DNA of 22,003 nt from JBDLRH01 sp039800165 (GCA_039800165.1 JBDLRH010000149.1:1-22003), one strand, 5' to 3'. Shown: positions 1-8,552, numbered from the stretch's first letter. Notes: generated from the sequence alone by a model not told the origin. Program-made: numbers and translations.

Positions 1-1791
1 CGCCACTGCCTCGGCCACCTTGATCCCGTCCACCCCCGCCGACAGGATGCCACCCGCATAACCCGCGCCTTCGCCGGCCGGATACAGGCCGCGCAGGTTC
101 AGGCTCTGGTAGTCGTCCCCCCGCGTGATGCGCAGCGGCGACGAGGTGCGCGTTTCCACGCCGGTCATCACCGCGTCCGGCAGGTCGTAGCCCTTGATCT
201 TGCGACCGAACACCGGCAGCGCCTCGGCCATCGCGTCGGTGGCGTAGGCGGGCAGCACCTGGCGCAGGTCGGTGAGGTGCACACCGGGCTGATACGAGGG
301 GACGACGCTGCCGAATTCGGTGGACGGCTGGTGGGCCAGGAAGTCGCCGACCAACTGCCCCGGCGCATCGTAATTGCCGCCGCCCACCTCGAAGGCGCGC
401 GCCTCAAGCAGACGCTGCAGCACCACGCCAGCCAGCGGGTGGAATTCGTGCCCCTCGGGCGGGCGCAGCGCGCGTTGCGGGTCGCTGCGGTCGACGAACT
501 CCTCGCCCAGCGTGGCGCGCACCGAAGCCGCATCCACCGGGTAGTCGCGCGGGTCGATGCCCACCACCATGCCGGCGTTGGCATTGCGCTCATTGCGCGA
601 GTACTGGCTCATGCCATTGGTCACCACGCGCCCGGGCTCGGAAGTGGCGGCCACCACCGTGCCGCCCGGGCACATGCAGAAACTGTAGACCGCGCGGCCG
701 TTGCTCGCGTGGTGCACCAGCTTGTAGTCGGCCGCGCCCAGCAGCGGATGGCCGGCGTGGGTGCCCCAGCGCGCGCGGTCGATCAGTCCTTGCGGGTGCT
801 CGATGCGCACACCAATGGAAAACGGCTTGGCCTCCATGAACACGCCGCGCCGGTGCAGCATGGCAAAGCTGTCGCGCGAGCTGTGGCCGAGCGCCAGCAC
901 CAGCTGGTCGCAGCGGATCTCGTGGGCCTGGCCGGTGACCTGATCCATGGCGACCACGCCGCGCACACGGCGTTCGTTACCACCGCCTTCGATCAGCACA
1001 TCGGTCACCTTGTGCTGAAAGCGGATCTCGCCGCCCAGCGCCAGGATCTGCCCGCGCAGCTGCTCGACCACCTTCACCAGCTTGAAGGTACCCACATGCG
1101 GATGCGCGGCGTACAGGATTTCGGGCGGCGCGCCGGCGTCCACGAACTCCTGCATCACCTTGCGGCCCAGGTGCCGCGGGTCCTTGATCTGGCTGTAGAG
1201 CTTGCCGTCCGAGAACAAGCCTGCGCCGCCCTCGCCAAACTGCACATTGCTCTCGGGCTGCAGTTCGTGCTTGCGCCACAGGCCCCAGGTGTCCTTGGTG
1301 CGCTGGCGCACCGGCTTGCCACGCTCCAGCACCAGGGGCTTCAGCCCCATCTGCGCCAGCGTGAGGGCTGCAAACAGCCCACACGGCCCGAGGCCCACCA
1401 CCACCGGGCGCAGTTGCCCTGCTGCAGGAAAGTCCGCACTGGCCTGGGTCGGTGGCCGCCAGACCATGTCGGGCGTGGGCAGGATGTGCGGGTTCTTCGC
1501 GTGCCGCGCCAGCAGCGCCGCTTCGTCCGTACCGGGGGCGAGCGTGAGGTCGACGATGTACACCGCCAGCAGCTCGGCCTTGCGCGCATCGAAGCTGCGC
1601 TTGAAGACCTGCAGATCGGCGATGGCGTCTGGCGTGATGCCCAACGCGGTGGCGGCCAGACGGCGCAGGGCCGCGTCGGGGTGTGGCGGGGGCCGACGGT
1701 CGCGCTCGGTTTCGGCAGGCGCATCGGCCGCGCGGCGTGCCTCGGTGGGCACTTCGGCCAGCGGAAGTTTGAGTTCGGTGATTCGGATCAA
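1..1791 (-). CDS. FAD-dependent dehydrogenase (COG2509-like), 3' end cut by window
   Basis: The frame stays open for 597 codons from a TTG at 1791 down to base 1, so the C-terminus is missing. The TTG start is chosen because a GAGG Shine-Dalgarno lies 7 bases upstream and the product begins with a plausible beta strand (LIRITELKLPL). A dinucleotide-binding motif GLGPCG sits at residues 133-138, followed by the acidic/basic end of the second strand (LERG, 155-158). The block SNVQFGEGGAGLFSDGK at 181-197 and the C-terminal FAD-contact motif around 571-586 (LYPAGEGAGYAGGILS) are typical of the uncharacterised FAD-dependent dehydrogenases of COG2509. The N-terminal 120 residues form a separate domain ahead of the Rossmann fold. 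The protein is presumably a soluble flavoenzyme; its substrate is not known for the family. It is transcribed divergently from rnpB. Family assignment is firm; function is not. Confidence 0.88.
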   Translation of the reverse strand, partial: MIRITELKLPLAEVPTEARRAADAPAETERDRRPPPHPDAALRRLAATALGITPDAIADLQVFKRSFDARKAELLAVYIVDLTLAPGTDEAALLARHAKNPHILPTPDMVWRPPTQASADFPAAGQLRPVVVGLGPCGLFAALTLAQMGLKPLVLERGKPVRQRTKDTWGLWRKHELQPESNVQFGEGGAGLFSDGKLYSQIKDPRHLGRKVMQEFVDAGAPPEILYAAHPHVGTFKLVKVVEQLRGQILALGGEIRFQHKVTDVLIEGGGNERRVRGVVAMDQVTGQAHEIRCDQLVLALGHSSRDSFAMLHRRGVFMEAKPFSIGVRIEHPQGLIDRARWGTHAGHPLLGAADYKLVHHASNGRAVYSFCMCPGGTVVAATSEPGRVVTNGMSQYSRNERNANAGMVVGIDPRDYPVDAASVRATLGEEFVDRSDPQRALRPPEGHEFHPLAGVVLQRLLEARAFEVGGGNYDAPGQLVGDFLAHQPSTEFGSVVPSYQPGVHLTDLRQVLPAYATDAMAEALPVFGRKIKGYDLPDAVMTGVETRTSSPLRITRGDDYQSLNLRGLYPAGEGAGYAGGILSAGVDGIKVAEAVA

Positions 1792-1844
1792 GACAGAACC
1801 TCGTGCGGCTCGTGTTCATCGAGCGTGCCGGGGCATCCAGCGCC

Positions 1845-1854
1845 TATGATTATC
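1845..1854. promoter_or_regulatory. Overlapping -10 elements for rnpB (+) and the FAD gene (-)
   Basis: TATGAT at 1845-1850 lies 9 bases before the expected 5' end of RNase P RNA at 1860, a normal -10 to start distance. No good -35 hexamer is visible at the right spacing. On the minus strand the same block reads GATAAT (1854 to 1849), a 5 of 6 match to TATAAT, upstream of the divergent FAD gene. The plus-strand -10 is supported by its position relative to the RNA; the minus-strand one is only a sequence match. Confidence 0.55.
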
Positions 1855-1859
1855 CCCGT

Positions 1860-2177
1860 GAAGTCCGCCGGACCGCCGCTGGTGTCGCATGGGAAACCTG
1901 ACACTGGAGGAACGTCCGGACTGCAAAGGGCAGCGTAGCAGGTAACTCCTGTCCACCGTGAGGTGAGGATCAGAGCAACAGAGACGAGCCGCTTCAGTGC
2001 GGGTGAAACGGGCAATCTCTACGCGCAGCAACACCAAATAGGCCGGCGATGATGTGGCTCCGCGGAGCCGGCGGGTAGGTGGCACCGAGCCGGGTGGGTG
2101 ACCCCCGGCCCAGAGTAATGGCGGTCACATGCGGGCAACCGCATGCACAGAATCCGGCTTACAGGCGGACTTCACAC
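1860..2177 (+). ncRNA. rnpB: RNase P RNA (type A ribozyme)
   Basis: This is the catalytic RNA that removes 5' leaders from pre-tRNAs. The ends were set by the P1 helix: the ten bases GAAGTCCGCC at 1860-1869 are perfectly complementary to GGCGGACTTC at 2164-2173. Conserved type A blocks appear in order: GAGGAACGTCCGGACT, AGGTAACTCCTG, AGAGCAACAGAGAC, GGTGAAACGGG, CACCAAATAGG, CAGAGTAATGG and ACAGAATCCGGCTTA. A GCAA tetraloop hairpin with a 7 bp stem lies at 2128-2145, in the P18 position. At about 318 nt it is shorter than the 377 nt E. coli RNA: the P12 arm is reduced to CCGC-TTCAGT-GCGG and there is no room for P13/P14, as in other betaproteobacterial versions I recall. Six T residues follow at 2178-2183. 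Confidence 0.96.
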
Positions 2178-2183
2178 TTTTTT
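2178..2183 (+). terminator. T-run at the 3' end of rnpB
   Basis: Six consecutive T residues follow the last bases of the RNase P RNA. No separate dedicated hairpin lies directly before them; the nearest strong stem is the GCAA hairpin at 2128-2145. Termination here is plausible but rests mainly on the T-run. Confidence 0.35.
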
Positions 2184-2240
2184 CTTGCGGCCTTGGTCGT
2201 TGAGTGACGCACGGCACAGAGTCGCCGGCGTCCGTTCTCT

Positions 2241-2271
2241 GGGCCACTTGCGCGGATGATTCTTGTGGCCC
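2241..2271. repeat. Inverted repeat GGGCCAC / GTGGCCC
   Basis: Perfect 7 bp arms at 2241-2247 and 2265-2271 are separated by 17 bases, in the gap between rnpB and the convergent fusion gene. No T-run follows on either strand, so it is not a canonical terminator. Confidence 0.3.
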
Positions 2272-2376
2272 GGCTGACGGTGCGTTGTTGCCTCTGGGTT
2301 GGGGTGCGCTGCATGGTCACAAGCGCAAATTGGCCCGGCGCCCGGATGCCAGCGACCCTGCGCCTGAACCTGTGCG

Positions 2377-2402
2377 AAAAGACCCGGCCGCGCAGCGCGG
2401 GC
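2377..2402 (-). terminator. Candidate rho-independent terminator of the Nudix/MBL gene
   Basis: Read on the minus strand, 13 bases after the stop codon, CCCGCGC and GCG..CGGG form a stem of about 7 bp with a 2-base bulge and a TGC loop. It is followed directly by TCTTTT. The U-tract is short and interrupted by a C. Confidence 0.42.
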
Positions 2403-2414
2403 GAGAGAAGGCAG

Positions 2415-4061
2415 CTACAGGTTCGCCAACCCCAGCGCCTCGATGCGCTGCACATGCGCGATCAGCGAGCGCTGCGCCAGTGGCCACATGCGCGGCGGCA
2501 CGTCGTCGTAGGCCAGCGGCACCCAGTCCTCGGGGCCGCCGTCGGGCCGGGCGCGCATGGCGGCCACCACCTTGGCTTCGCGCTTGAGGCGGTGCGCCTT
2601 CAGCTGCGCGATCGCCTGCGTCGCAAAGCCCAGCACGTAGCCGTGCGCCGGCAGGATGAAGCGGATGTCGCCGGCTTCGCAGGCGGCGGTCAGCTTGTCC
2701 AGCGAATCGATGTAGTCGCCCATGTTGCCGTCGGGCGGGTCGATCATCGTGGTGCTGCCGTTCAGGATGTGGTCGCCGCTGAACAGCAGGCCGTCTTCTT
2801 CCAGCACCAGGCACAGGTGGTTGGCCGCGTGGCCGGGCGTGTGGACGACACGCAGGGTGTGCGTGCCCTTCTGGCCAGCGCGGCCGCTGAGAACGAGCGT
2901 CTTGCCGTCGGCCAGTTCGCGGTCGGGCGTGAAGGCGCTGGCCGCGCGCGCGGTGGGGTGCGAGGCCAGACCGAGGACGGGCGGGGGCTCGGCGCACATC
3001 GCCTGCAGCGGCTTCGCGCCGGGTGAATGGTCGGGGTGCGAGTGGGTGCAGACGATCTGTCGGATCTGCCCGCTTGCGGCGCGCCAGATACGCTGCAGAT
3101 GCTCCTCATCGGCCGGGCCCGGGTCGATCGCGATGTAGCCGCTGTCCGGGTCGCCCACCAGGTAGCTGTTGGTGCCGGGGCCGGTCATCACGCCGGGGTT
3201 GGGCGCAGTGATGCGCTGCACGTTCTTGAGCAGTGCCACCGGCTCGTTGGTGCGCCAGTCGAGGTGATGCACGATCTGCCCGTCCGGGCTGACCAGCTCC
3301 AGCTCGCCGAAGGGCGCGTCGTGCTCCATGTAGCGCGTGTCCTTGCCGCCCAGCAGGCCGCCGCGCGGGCAGCTGGTCCACAGCGGCTGCTCGCTGGCGC
3401 AGGCCTGCAGCACCGCATCCACCGTGGGGTAGTGCTGCAGCCGCTCGAGCGTGCGGATGGTCGGGTAGATCATGAAGAAGCTGCCGTCCGCATGGCGCTT
3501 GAGCGCATCGGCCGGGCGCACCCACACCGGCTCGAACTGCTCGGACTCGTCGGCGTCGGGCACCTGTCCCTCGGGCATGCGCGCCACGAGGAAGGGCACA
3601 TCAAAGCGGCGCGGCAGGTCGCGGTCGGTGATCCAGTGCGCCAGCACATAGACGCGGTCGGCGCTCAGCGTCAGGCCGCGCGCGGCGCACTGCGCAACAA
3701 AGGGTGCCTTGCGGTCGAGCGCGGCAATGTCGGCTTGCGTGGCAGCGCTGCCATCGGCGTGGCGCGCCAGCAGGATGCCCAGCTCTTCGAAGCTCTCGCG
3801 GATGGCGGCGATCGCCTGCGTCAGGTGCAGATCGCTCTGCGAGGGGCGGCGCGCCGCGTGCGCATGCGCGGTGGCGTCGGCTGCGTCGATGCCACCACCC
3901 GGGAACACATACGCCCCCGGCGCAAAGCTGGCCGTCGCCGAGCGGCGCGTCATCAGCACCTCGAAGCCGGCCGGCGTGTCGCGCAGCAGCAGCACCGTGG
4001 CGGCCGGGCGCGGCGTGGCGGGTTCGCGCTGCGCATGCAGCAACTGGCTTGTGCGCACCAT
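2415..4061 (-). CDS. Nudix hydrolase - metallo-beta-lactamase fusion protein
   Basis: The protein has 548 residues in two parts. Residues about 18-210 look like a Nudix domain: GGG at 55-57 and REsfEELGIL at 88-97 form a Nudix box interrupted by roughly 17 extra residues, as in NUDT19-type enzymes. Residues about 270-500 form a metallo-beta-lactamase fold close to LACTB2-like hydrolases, with GTNSYLVG at 296-303, the metal motif THSHPDH at 339-345, HTPGH at 407-411, SGDH at 428-431 and PAHG at 471-474. All expected metal ligands are visible. No signal peptide or membrane segment is seen, so it should be cytosolic. The start ATG at 4061 is 2 bases after the stop of the upstream carboxymuconolactone-decarboxylase-type gene, with GAGGGG as ribosome binding site inside that gene's end, so the two are probably co-transcribed. 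The substrate cannot be read from the sequence. Confidence 0.9.
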   Translation of the reverse strand: MVRTSQLLHAQREPATPRPAATVLLLRDTPAGFEVLMTRRSATASFAPGAYVFPGGGIDAADATAHAHAARRPSQSDLHLTQAIAAIRESFEELGILLARHADGSAATQADIAALDRKAPFVAQCAARGLTLSADRVYVLAHWITDRDLPRRFDVPFLVARMPEGQVPDADESEQFEPVWVRPADALKRHADGSFFMIYPTIRTLERLQHYPTVDAVLQACASEQPLWTSCPRGGLLGGKDTRYMEHDAPFGELELVSPDGQIVHHLDWRTNEPVALLKNVQRITAPNPGVMTGPGTNSYLVGDPDSGYIAIDPGPADEEHLQRIWRAASGQIRQIVCTHSHPDHSPGAKPLQAMCAEPPPVLGLASHPTARAASAFTPDRELADGKTLVLSGRAGQKGTHTLRVVHTPGHAANHLCLVLEEDGLLFSGDHILNGSTTMIDPPDGNMGDYIDSLDKLTAACEAGDIRFILPAHGYVLGFATQAIAQLKAHRLKREAKVVAAMRARPDGGPEDWVPLAYDDVPPRMWPLAQRSLIAHVQRIEALGLANL

Positions 4062-4063
4062 CG

Positions 4064-4606
4064 TCAGTGCCCCTCGGGCGTCACGCCCAGCGTGACCAGG
4101 ATGCGCGCGACCATGTTGTAGGTGGCGATCGCGGTGGTCAGCTCGACGATTTCGGTGGTGTCAAAGCGCTGCTGCATCTGTGCAAACAGCGCGTCTTCCA
4201 CCTTCACGTCCTGCGTGATCTGCGCGGCAAAGCGGGCAATCAGCGCGCCGTCGGCATCCAGGCCGGCCGGCACCGCGCCGCGCGTGTTGCGGCAAAAGGC
4301 CTGCAGCGCATCCAGTTCGGCCTGCGTGCCGCCAGCGGCAATGAAATCGGGCGCATGGTGGTGGTATTCGTACTGCGCGCCGGTCAGCAGCGCCACGGTG
4401 CAGATGCCCAGCTCGCGCAGCTTGCGGCTGGTGGGCAGGCCGGCCCGCACGTTGCCGAGGTAGTGGTTCCAGCCGCGCGCGATCGGCTCGCTCCACAGCA
4501 ACACGCGGTCCAGGTTGATCAGTTGGCCGCCGCGGCGCTTGAGGATCGCGTCCACCAGATCCTGCGGCTGGGGCTTGGCTTCGGGGGTCCACTCGGGGAT
4601 GCGCAT
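4064..4606 (-). CDS. Carboxymuconolactone decarboxylase family protein
   Basis: This 180-residue, mostly helical protein resembles the carboxymuconolactone decarboxylase/AhpD-like superfamily. The recognisable part is residues 60-90 (RKLRELGICTVALLTG, then EYHHHAPDF at 80-88), which matches the family's E-x-x-H helix. The CxxC pair of the AhpD peroxidase type is absent; single cysteines occur at 69 and 105. The start at 4606 is preferred because GGAGA lies 5 bases upstream; the frame continues open further upstream into dapF but without a ribosome binding site and on the wrong side of the divergent promoter. It lies immediately before the Nudix/MBL gene and diverges from dapF. Possible roles include a decarboxylase or a redox-related enzyme; the sequence does not decide. 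Confidence 0.85.
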   Translation of the reverse strand: MRIPEWTPEAKPQPQDLVDAILKRRGGQLINLDRVLLWSEPIARGWNHYLGNVRAGLPTSRKLRELGICTVALLTGAQYEYHHHAPDFIAAGGTQAELDALQAFCRNTRGAVPAGLDADGALIARFAAQITQDVKVEDALFAQMQQRFDTTEIVELTTAIATYNMVARILVTLGVTPEGH

Positions 4607-4640
4607 CGGGTTCTCCGGTTGAAGGTGGCGAGGATAGCCG

Positions 4641-4667
4641 CTGGCGCGACGGCGGCTGTCGCGCGAG
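4641..4667. promoter_or_regulatory. 27 bp palindrome in the dapF divergent promoter region
   Basis: The arms CTGGCGCGAC (4641-4650) and GTCGCGCGAG (4658-4667) are complementary at 9 of 10 positions, including a perfect inner 7 bp (GCGCGAC/GTCGCGC), around a 7-base spacer. The site lies in the 85 bp between two divergent genes and overlaps where a -35 for dapF would be. Its form fits an operator for a dimeric regulator; which one is unknown. Confidence 0.4.
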
Positions 4668-4684
4668 GGATCGGGCGTGATAAT
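4656..4684 (+). promoter_or_regulatory. Candidate dapF promoter
   Basis: GATAAT at 4679-4684 is a 5 of 6 match to the -10 consensus. CTGTCG at 4656-4661, a 3 of 6 match to the -35, lies 17 bases upstream. The expected transcription start falls at or within a base or two of the dapF ATG at 4692, which would make the message leaderless or nearly so. Confidence 0.4.
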
Positions 4685-4691
4685 CGGCGCC

Positions 4692-5582
4692 ATGCCGATT
4701 CGCTTCACCAAGATGCAGGGCGCGGGCAACGACTTCGTGGTGCTCGACGAAACCCGCGGCCGCCTGAACCTCACCACGGCGCAGTACCGCTTGCTGGCCG
4801 ACCGGCACTTTGGTGTGGGCGCCGACCAGATCCTTTCCGTGCGGCCGTCGCCTGCGCCGGGCATCGACTTCGCCTACGCCATCCACAACGCCGACGGTGC
4901 CGAGGTCGAGCATTGCGGCAACGGCGCACGTTGCTTCGTGCGCTATGTGCGCGAGCACGGCCTGAGCGACAAGCACACCGTGCGGGTGCAGACCGTCAAC
5001 CGGGTGCTGGACCTGCACATGGGTGACGACGGCCGGGTGACGGTGGACATGGGCGAGCCGGTGTTTGATGTCGCGCATGTGCCCTTCGATGGCAGCGGCA
5101 TGCAGCCGGTCGCTGCCAACGGCTGGCAGCTCTGGCCGCTGGCCGGGCTGCGTCAAGCCGATGGCACGGCAGTGCAGGTGGGTGTGCTGTCGATGGGCAA
5201 CCCGCATGCGGTGCTGCAGGTGGACGACGTGGACCGTGCGCCGGTGCCCACCCTCGGGCCGCAGATCGAATCGCACGCGGCCTTTGCGCGCCGGGTCAAT
5301 GCCGGCTTCATGCAGGTGCTTTCGCGCAGCGCGATCCGGCTGCGGGTGTACGAGCGCGGCGCCGGCGAAACCCTGGCCTGCGGCACCGGCGCCTGCGCGG
5401 CCGTGGCTGCCGGCATCCGGCTGGGCTGGCTGGACGCGCGGGTGGATGTGCACACCCGCGGCGGCCTGCTGACGATCGAGTGGGGCGGTGCCGGCACTCC
5501 GGTGCGCATGACCGGCCCGGCGGTCACCGTCTTTGAAGGCGAGATCGACCTGCCGGATGCGATGGACCTGCCGGATGCCTGA
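4692..5582 (+). CDS. dapF: Diaminopimelate epimerase
   Basis: DapF interconverts LL- and meso-diaminopimelate in the cytosol, the last isomerisation before lysine and peptidoglycan synthesis. The 296-residue product shows both cysteine motifs of the two-base mechanism: EHCGNGARC with Cys75 and ETLACGTGAC with Cys230, plus the N-terminal FTKMQGAGNDFVV. The ATG at 4692 was chosen because it aligns with the usual start a few residues before FTKM. A GTG at 4677 in the same frame has GAGGGA 6 bases upstream and would add five residues, so the start is not settled. The C-terminus ends in a duplicated DLPDA-M-DLPDA. It heads a run with the DUF484 gene and xerC, the same neighbours as in enterobacteria, and supplies the substrate of MurE encoded further downstream. 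Confidence 0.97.
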   Translation: MPIRFTKMQGAGNDFVVLDETRGRLNLTTAQYRLLADRHFGVGADQILSVRPSPAPGIDFAYAIHNADGAEVEHCGNGARCFVRYVREHGLSDKHTVRVQTVNRVLDLHMGDDGRVTVDMGEPVFDVAHVPFDGSGMQPVAANGWQLWPLAGLRQADGTAVQVGVLSMGNPHAVLQVDDVDRAPVPTLGPQIESHAAFARRVNAGFMQVLSRSAIRLRVYERGAGETLACGTGACAAVAAGIRLGWLDARVDVHTRGGLLTIEWGGAGTPVRMTGPAVTVFEGEIDLPDAMDLPDA

Positions 5583-5642
5583 AGGCCGTTCGCCCGAACC
5601 CCGTTGACCTGAACTGCGTTGAACCCAACCCGAAGCGAGACC

Positions 5643-6320
5643 ATGGAACCGATCACCGAACAGGACATCGCCAACTTCCTTATCAACTCGCCCGACTTCT
5701 TCGAGCGGCATGCACAGCTGCTGGCGTCGGTGCAGCTCACCAGCCCGCACGGCAACCGCGCGGTCAGCCTGCAGGAGCGGCAGGCCGAGATGCTGCGCGA
5801 GAAGATCAAGGCGCTGGAGCAGCGCATCATGGAGATGGTGCGCCACGGCAACGACAACATGGTGATCGCCGACCGCATGCAGCGCTGGGTGCTGACGCTG
5901 CTGCGGGTGAGCGAGTCGCGCGAGCTGCCGCAGCGCCTCGCCGACGAGCTGGCGCGCCAGTTCATCGTGCCGCAGGTGGCGATCCGCGTGTGGGGTGTGG
6001 ACGACGCCTATGCCGACGAGGCCTTTGCCAGCGGCGTGAGCGAAGACGCGCAGGCCTTTGCCTCGTCACTCACGGCGCCGTACTGCGGCGTGAACAACGG
6101 CTTTGAGGCGGTGCAGTGGCTGGCCGATCCCTCGGTGGCGGCCTCGGTGGCGCTGCTGCCGCTGCGCGCCGGCGCGATCAACAGCCCGGGCGCGGCCTTC
6201 GGCATGCTGGTGCTCGCCTCGCCCGATTCGCAGCGCTTTCACAGCGGCATGGGCACCGACTTTCTTGAGCGCATTGCCGAACTCGCCAGCGCGGCGCTGT
6301 CGCGGCTGCGCGAGGCCTGA
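5643..6320 (+). CDS. DUF484 family protein (YigA-like)
   Basis: The protein has 225 residues and belongs to DUF484, a GAF-like family of unknown role that is found between dapF and xerC in many proteobacteria (yigA in E. coli). The N-terminus (ITEQDIANFLINSPDFFERH, residues 4-23) is the family's signature helix pair, followed by a helical linker (about 40-90) and a GAF-like alpha/beta part (about 95-220). The ATG at 5643 is preferred; a TTG at 5619 would add eight residues with no better ribosome binding site. The Shine-Dalgarno is weak. There are 60 bases between the dapF stop and this start and 17 to xerC, so one transcript is likely. Confidence 0.87.
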   Translation: MEPITEQDIANFLINSPDFFERHAQLLASVQLTSPHGNRAVSLQERQAEMLREKIKALEQRIMEMVRHGNDNMVIADRMQRWVLTLLRVSESRELPQRLADELARQFIVPQVAIRVWGVDDAYADEAFASGVSEDAQAFASSLTAPYCGVNNGFEAVQWLADPSVAASVALLPLRAGAINSPGAAFGMLVLASPDSQRFHSGMGTDFLERIAELASAALSRLREA

Positions 6321-6337
6321 GCCGGCCGCAAGCGTCC

Positions 6338-7273
6338 ATGGACCCGCTGGCCGAGCGCTACCTCGAGCATGTGCGCGTCGAGAAGCGCCTGGCCGAGCGC
6401 ACCGTGGCGCTGTATGCCGAAGACCTGCGCAAGCTCGAGGCGTTTGCGCACGATGCGGGCGTGGAGCTCTTGCGGGTGCACAACGCGCACATCCGGCGCT
6501 GGGTGGCGCAGATGCATGCCAAGGGCCGCAGCGGCCGCGGCATTGCGCTGATCCTGTCGGGCTGGCGCGGCTTTTACGCCTGGCTGGGCCGCGAGGGCCG
6601 GATTGCCAGCAACCCTGTGCAGGACGTGCGTGCGCCCAAGGCGCCCAAGCCGCTGCCCAAGGCCCTGTCTGTGGACGACGCGGTGCGGCTGGCCGAACAC
6701 CACGACGACGCAGCCGACCCGTGGACCGAGGCGCGCGACGTGGCGCTGGTCGAACTGCTGTACGGCAGCGGCCTGCGCGTGGGCGAGCTGGTGGGGCTGG
6801 ACGTGCGTGCGAGCGATCAGGCGCGCGGCTGGATCGACGCCGATGCGGCCGAAGCACATGTGCTGGGCAAGGGCAGCAAGCGGCGCACGGTGCCGGTGGG
6901 CCGCAAGGCGCTTGCGGCACTGCAGGCGTGGCTGGCGGTGCGCCCGATGGCGCTCAAGCCCTCGGCAAGCGACGAGCCGGCCCTGTTCATCGGCGCGCGC
7001 GGCGCGCGCATCAGCGCGCAGGCGGTGTGGGCGCGCCTGCGCCAGCGCAGCCTGCAAAGCGGCCTGGCCACGCCGGTGCATCCGCACATGCTGCGTCATT
7101 CGTTTGCCAGCCACGTGCTGCAGTCCAGCGGCGACCTGCGCGCGGTGCAGGAGCTGCTGGGCCACGCCAACATCACCACCACGCAGGTCTACACCCGGCT
7201 GGACTTCCAGCACCTGGCGCAGGCCTACGACGCGGCGCATCCGCGCGCCAAGCCGCCGAACAAGAAGTCCTGA
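6338..7273 (+). CDS. xerC: Tyrosine recombinase XerC
   Basis: XerC, with XerD, resolves chromosome dimers at dif during division. The 311-residue protein has an N-terminal SAM-like DNA-binding domain (about 1-100) and a catalytic domain with all six conserved residues: Arg147 in GSGLRVGEL, Lys178 in GKGSKRR, His250 and Arg253 in HPHMLRHSFAS, His276 in LGHANITTT and the nucleophile Tyr285 in QVYTRLDF. Length is close to E. coli XerC (298). Its position after dapF and DUF484 supports XerC rather than XerD or an integrase. No recombination site or mobile element flanks it. It is followed after 4 bases by the rlmI-type gene. Confidence 0.95.
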   Translation: MDPLAERYLEHVRVEKRLAERTVALYAEDLRKLEAFAHDAGVELLRVHNAHIRRWVAQMHAKGRSGRGIALILSGWRGFYAWLGREGRIASNPVQDVRAPKAPKPLPKALSVDDAVRLAEHHDDAADPWTEARDVALVELLYGSGLRVGELVGLDVRASDQARGWIDADAAEAHVLGKGSKRRTVPVGRKALAALQAWLAVRPMALKPSASDEPALFIGARGARISAQAVWARLRQRSLQSGLATPVHPHMLRHSFASHVLQSSGDLRAVQELLGHANITTTQVYTRLDFQHLAQAYDAAHPRAKPPNKKS

Positions 7274-7277
7274 ACCG

Positions 7278-8462
<1,185 letters not shown>

Positions 8463-8465
8463 TTC

Positions 8466-8526
8466 GCGGCTTGATTTCGCCGCTACACTCCCCACCTTTC
8501 GCGCGCAGCCACCCCCGAATCCGGGG
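8466..8526. other. Short leader before the CobW-type gene with two small hairpins
   Basis: The 90 bp gap contains GCGGC/GCCGC arms at 8466-8470 and 8479-8483, and CCCCG/CGGGG arms at 8513-8517 and 8522-8526. TACACT at 8484-8489 could be a -10, but no -35 sits at proper spacing. I see no T-rich terminator and no palindrome resembling a Zur box. Confidence 0.25.
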
Positions 8527-8552
8527 CATCGGCCACCCCCCCGGAGTCCCTC

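Noticed and set aside
277..1938. Long plus-strand open frame (553 codons) opposite the FAD gene
   Set aside because: It is antisense to a well-conserved flavoprotein, runs into rnpB, and its His/Arg/Ala-rich translation matches no family. High GC keeps such frames open.
2159..2455. Small minus-strand frame across the 3' part of rnpB and the following gap
   Set aside because: It overlaps the end of a structural RNA, has no family resemblance and ends inside the neighbouring gene.
6338..7273. xerC as a phage or island integrase
   Set aside because: It sits in the conserved dapF-DUF484-xerC order, has the XerC size, and no attachment repeats, tRNA gene or other phage genes are near.
6603..7277. 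Extension of the rlmI frame upstream through xerC
   Set aside because: The upstream part overlaps the catalytic domain of xerC in another frame; the ATG at 7278 begins exactly at the RlmI N-terminus.
8471..8489. TTGATT and TACACT as a promoter for the CobW-type gene
   Set aside because: The spacing between the two hexamers is only 7 bases, far from the 16-18 needed.
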